A model generated the notes under the pieces. That model saw only the letters and a program-made list of their open reading frames with translations. It had not been told where the DNA came from and made no database searches. From the NCBI RefSeq assembly GCF_000227315.1, contig NZ_JH165063.1, positions 13,334 to 65,563 on the forward strand: a stretch of 52,230 bases of DNA. Reading direction: 5' to 3'. Of this stretch, positions 49,160 through 52,230 are shown piece by piece (positions within the stretch are counted from its first letter, which is position 1; each line of letters starts with the position of its first letter). This stretch comes from Peptoniphilus indolicus ATCC 29427. GTDB taxonomy: Bacteria; Bacillota; Clostridia; Tissierellales; Peptoniphilaceae. A program made the translations under genes and the position numbers.

Positions 49160-51484
49160 TTGAGTGAAAATAAAAAAGTGCCTTTAATAGCATTGAGGGA
49201 TTTAGTCGTTTTTCCAAGGATGGTAACACACTTTGATTGCGGAAGACAAAAGAGTATAGCGGCAGTAGAGGCTGCTGAAATAAACGGCTCATATGTTTTA
49301 TTGGTAGCACAAAAAGATTCTGCAGTATTGGAACCAAAGAGAGAAGATTTATTTGATTATGGAACTTTAGCCGCAATAAAACAAATTTTAAAACTTCCGG
49401 GAGGAGTAGTCAGAGTTCTCGTTGAAGGAGTAAAGAGAGCTAAAATAGAAGAATTTTTTATTGGGGATTTCTTTTATGAAGCCGCAGTTGAAGAGATAAA
49501 ATATGAAAGTAATGAAGACGACAATCAAGAAGTTTTAGCGGCTATGAGACTCATTGAAGAAGATTTAGAAAATTATACTGAATTGGACTCAAGGCTTATA
49601 CCAGGTCTTTTGCAGTCCGTTGTAGATTCATCATCTCCAGAATCTTTAGTAGACACATCAGCAGCGTATATAAATTTAGATTTAGAAAAGAGTCAGGACC
49701 TTTTAGAAACATTGGACCCATTTGAAAGGCTTACTAAGTTTCATGGAATTTTAAAAAGAGAAATAGAATTGCTCTCTATTGAAAGAAAAATTGACAAACA
49801 AGTTAAATCTAATATGAATAAAGTTCAAAGAGAGTATTATTTAAAAGAACAGTTAAAAGTAATACACAAAGAACTTGGCGACAATGCAGAAGAAGATACA
49901 CTTCTTGAGTACGAAGAAAAGATTGAAGATACAGATTTACCTGACTACGTTAGAGAAAAAGCGCTTAAAGAAGTTAGCAGACTTTCTAAGTTAAATCCTT
50001 CTTCACCGGAGTATTCAGTAATTTTAACTTATTTAGATTGGATATTAGAATTACCATGGAATGAATCTTCAGCAGATACAGTTGAGTTGAGTAAAGTTAG
50101 AGAAATATTAGATTCTGAGCACTATGGACTAAAAGATGTAAAAGAAAGAATTTTAGAATTTATGGCAGTTAGAAATTTAACAGAAAGTTCTAAAGGTCCA
50201 ATATTGTGTTTAGTAGGTCCTCCGGGAGTTGGAAAAACTTCCATAGCTTCTTCAATAGCAAATTCTCTATCTAAGGAATTTGTAAGGATGAGTCTTGGAG
50301 GTATAACCGATGAAGCTGAGATAAGAGGTCATAGAAGAACTTATATCGGCGCTCTACCCGGAAGAGTTATAAGCTTAATGAAAAAAGCAGAAGAGAATAA
50401 TCCTGTGTTTTTATTAGATGAGATAGATAAAGTTGGAAGTGATTTTAAAGGGGATCCTGCAAGTGGACTACTTGAAGTTCTTGATCCGGAACAAAACAAT
50501 ACTTTTACAGATAGATATTTAGAACTTCCTTTTGATTTATCGAAAGTTTTCTTTATAGCAACTGCTAACTCAACTTCTACAATACCAAGACCACTTTTAG
50601 ATAGAATGGAAGTAATCAGATTAAGCGGATATACACCACAAGAAAAATTTCAAATAGCTAAGAGATACTTGCTGCCTAAGCAGATAAAAGAGAATGGACT
50701 AAAGAAATCTCAAATTAAATTTACAGACAAGGCAATCGAAGACATCATAAATTATTACACAAGAGAAGCTGGAGTTAGAGGCCTTGAAAAAGAAATTGCC
50801 AAATGTATTAGAAAAGCTGTTTTGAGAATAGTAGAAGAAAATAAAAAATCTCTATCTGTTACAGAAAATAACTTAAATCAATATTTAGGAGAAAAGAAAT
50901 TTCTATTTGATTTAGTTCAAGAAAAAAATAGAGTGGGAGTTGTAAATGGACTTGCTTGGACTGAAGTTGGTGGAGAGACTCTTGAAATTGAATCTACAGT
51001 TATGGACGGTTCAGGGAAATTGATGTTGACAGGTAAACTAGGGGATGTCATGAAAGAATCGGCAAATGCTGCGATTTCTTATATAGCAAGTAATGCAGAA
51101 ACTTTAAATGTAGACTCTGAGTTTAGAAAAAAATCAGACATTCACATTCACGTTCCGGAAGGAGCAGTTCCAAAAGATGGACCATCAGCAGGAGTTGCAA
51201 TGTTTAGTTCTGTGCTTTCAAGTTTAACAGGTCGAAAGATTAAATCAGATGTTGCGATGACAGGCGAGATAACATTGACCGGAAGAGTTTTGCCTATAGG
51301 CGGTTTAAAAGAAAAACTCTTAGCGGCTGAGAGAATGGGAATCAAGAAAGTTTTAATACCAAGAGAAAACGAGAGAGATTTAAAAGAGATTGATGAAAAT
51401 ATTGTAAATAAGCTTGAAATTGTAACTTTAAATGAAGCTAATGAAGCAATAGAACACATCTTTGGAGGAAATGATGAAAACTGA
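49160..51484 (+). CDS. lon: ATP-dependent protease Lon (LonA)
   Basis: A 774-residue LonA. N-terminal substrate domain to about 310 (PLIALRDLVVFPRMVTHFD); AAA+ module with Walker A LVGPPGVGKTSIASSIA near 355 and Walker B PVFLLDEIDKVG; C-terminal protease with Ser in KDGPSAGVAMFSS near 680 and Lys in LKEKLLAAERMGIKKV near 722. It degrades misfolded and regulatory proteins. The start is TTG 49160 after GTAGGTGAT. Its end overlaps engB by 11 bp. Confidence 0.98.
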   Translation: MSENKKVPLIALRDLVVFPRMVTHFDCGRQKSIAAVEAAEINGSYVLLVAQKDSAVLEPKREDLFDYGTLAAIKQILKLPGGVVRVLVEGVKRAKIEEFFIGDFFYEAAVEEIKYESNEDDNQEVLAAMRLIEEDLENYTELDSRLIPGLLQSVVDSSSPESLVDTSAAYINLDLEKSQDLLETLDPFERLTKFHGILKREIELLSIERKIDKQVKSNMNKVQREYYLKEQLKVIHKELGDNAEEDTLLEYEEKIEDTDLPDYVREKALKEVSRLSKLNPSSPEYSVILTYLDWILELPWNESSADTVELSKVREILDSEHYGLKDVKERILEFMAVRNLTESSKGPILCLVGPPGVGKTSIASSIANSLSKEFVRMSLGGITDEAEIRGHRRTYIGALPGRVISLMKKAEENNPVFLLDEIDKVGSDFKGDPASGLLEVLDPEQNNTFTDRYLELPFDLSKVFFIATANSTSTIPRPLLDRMEVIRLSGYTPQEKFQIAKRYLLPKQIKENGLKKSQIKFTDKAIEDIINYYTREAGVRGLEKEIAKCIRKAVLRIVEENKKSLSVTENNLNQYLGEKKFLFDLVQEKNRVGVVNGLAWTEVGGETLEIESTVMDGSGKLMLTGKLGDVMKESANAAISYIASNAETLNVDSEFRKKSDIHIHVPEGAVPKDGPSAGVAMFSSVLSSLTGRKIKSDVAMTGEITLTGRVLPIGGLKEKLLAAERMGIKKVLIPRENERDLKEIDENIVNKLEIVTLNEANEAIEHIFGGNDEN

Positions 51485-52085
51485 TGACGCACGTTTAGAA
51501 CAAGTTGCTGTAAAAAGAGAACAGTATCCGGAACCTGATGTATATGAGTTTGCATTTGCAGGGAGGTCTAATGTTGGGAAGTCATCATTTATAAATGCAA
51601 TGCTTGGGAGGAAGAACCTTGCGAGGACTTCTTCCTCTCCAGGTAAGACAAGAACTATAAATTTTTATAGAGTTTCAGATTTAAGACTTGTGGACTTGCC
51701 GGGATATGGCTATGCGAAAGTTTCTAAGACTGAAAGAAATTCTTGGGCTGGAGTTATAAATACTTATCTTGAAAACAGAGAGAATTTATTAGAAGTATTG
51801 TTGTTAGTTGATATTAGGCATGAACCTTCAGAATTGGATAAAGCTATGTATGATTATCTAATTGCAAATGGACATTCAGGTCTTGTAATTGCAACTAAGG
51901 CAGATAAAATTTCACGTGGACAATACCAAAATCATATTGCAAAGATACAAAAGAAGTTGGGAATAAAAAATAGAGATAATATAATTCCATTTTCTTCTGT
52001 AGATAAAAAAATGGTTGATGAAATGTGGGATATTTTTGAAGATATAGTTGGATTTTATGACGGAAGTGAAGAGGATGAGCTCTAA
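51474..52085 (+). CDS. engB: Ribosome biogenesis GTP-binding protein EngB/YsxC
   Basis: A 203-residue GTPase for 50S assembly. G1 AGRSNVGKSSFINAMLG, G2 region SSSPGKTRTINFY, G3 LVDLPGYGYAKVSK, G4 ATKADKISR. I chose ATG 51474 because GGAGG at 51464-51468 fits it; ATG 51471 and TTG 51462 are too close to that site. It follows lon, as in B. subtilis (lonA-ysxC). Confidence 0.96.
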   Translation: MKTDDARLEQVAVKREQYPEPDVYEFAFAGRSNVGKSSFINAMLGRKNLARTSSSPGKTRTINFYRVSDLRLVDLPGYGYAKVSKTERNSWAGVINTYLENRENLLEVLLLVDIRHEPSELDKAMYDYLIANGHSGLVIATKADKISRGQYQNHIAKIQKKLGIKNRDNIIPFSSVDKKMVDEMWDIFEDIVGFYDGSEEDEL

Positions 52086-52230
52086 TTACGAAGAACTGTT
52101 AAATGAATCGGTTGAAAAACTTACAAATAAGTGTATATTTTCTGCAATAACAGCTCTAGTGAAAACTCAAATTACAATTTAGTTGATAATTATTTATACA
52201 TCTTACAGTATTTACATACATATATAAATT
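52075..52230 (+). CDS. Partial or frameshifted gene of unknown function at the window edge
   Basis: ATG 52075 overlaps the engB stop by 11 bp and gives MSSNYEELLNESVEKL and further to a stop at 52180-52182 (35 residues). From about 52160 another frame (NYNLVDNYLYILQYL) is open to the window end, so one missing A near 52164 could hide a longer gene. I do not recognise it, and the ribosome site is poor. Treat as provisional. Confidence 0.35.

Overview
The window is about 52 kb of chromosome from a low-GC (roughly 30%) Gram-positive anaerobe. Gene order (hrcA-grpE-dnaK-dnaJ-prmA-rsmE-mtaB, rpsU-yqeY, phoH-ybeY-dgkA-cdd-era-recO-glyQS-ccpN-yqfL-dgt-dnaG-rpoD-trmK-nif3, pcrA-ligA-gatCAB, tig-clpP-clpX-lon-engB) is typical of Firmicutes. 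Type A RNase P RNA, glyQ/glyS as separate genes, abundant TTG/GTG starts and an SLH surface protein fit the Tissierellia/Peptoniphilaceae, with Parvimonas as my best guess. That placement is inference, not proven here.

Layout. 1-4777: heat-shock operon behind a sigma-A promoter and a perfect CIRCE operator, with terminators after dnaK and at the dnaJ stop. 4820-8063: translation and RNA-modification genes. 8072-11555: rpsU-yqeY, then an NfeD-flotillin membrane operon. 11590-25559: one long, tightly overlapping housekeeping run (RNA maturation, lipid phosphorylation, glycyl-tRNA synthesis, nucleotide pools, primase and sigma factor). 25585-25919: rnpB. 26053-28298: two cell-envelope genes with their own promoters. 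28325-36697: ThiF-like E1 enzyme, helicase, ligase and the GatCAB amidotransferase. 36700-41890: an accessory island with a decayed IS256-family element, a 1081-residue secreted repeat/transglutaminase-like protein on the minus strand, and a fragment resembling an IS3-family end. 41892-43725 (minus strand): ssrA (tmRNA), vanZ-like, HAD phosphatase and tRNA-Pro. 43885-52230: proS, a PC4-like gene, then the protein-quality-control block tig-clpP-clpX-lon, and engB.

The most striking signal is not a new operon but a pattern. Five otherwise ordinary host genes (floA, the small gene after it, recO, dnaG and the ThiF/TcdA-like gene) are each split by one short indel in a homopolymer or a 2-5 bp tandem repeat. 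In every case undoing one slippage step restores the family's reading frame and length. The IS256 transposase carries two more. dnaG is normally essential, so this means sequence error, a slippage-based expression mechanism or a hypermutable isolate; the sequence alone does not decide which.

The best candidate for new biology is the island protein. It combines a stalk-like domain, a duplicated roughly 35-39 residue unit, three modules that resemble albumin-binding GA modules, ten copies of a 15-bp tandem repeat and a transglutaminase-like core with an intact Cys-His-Asp triad. I see no CRISPR array, phage, toxin-antitoxin pair or recognisable defence system.
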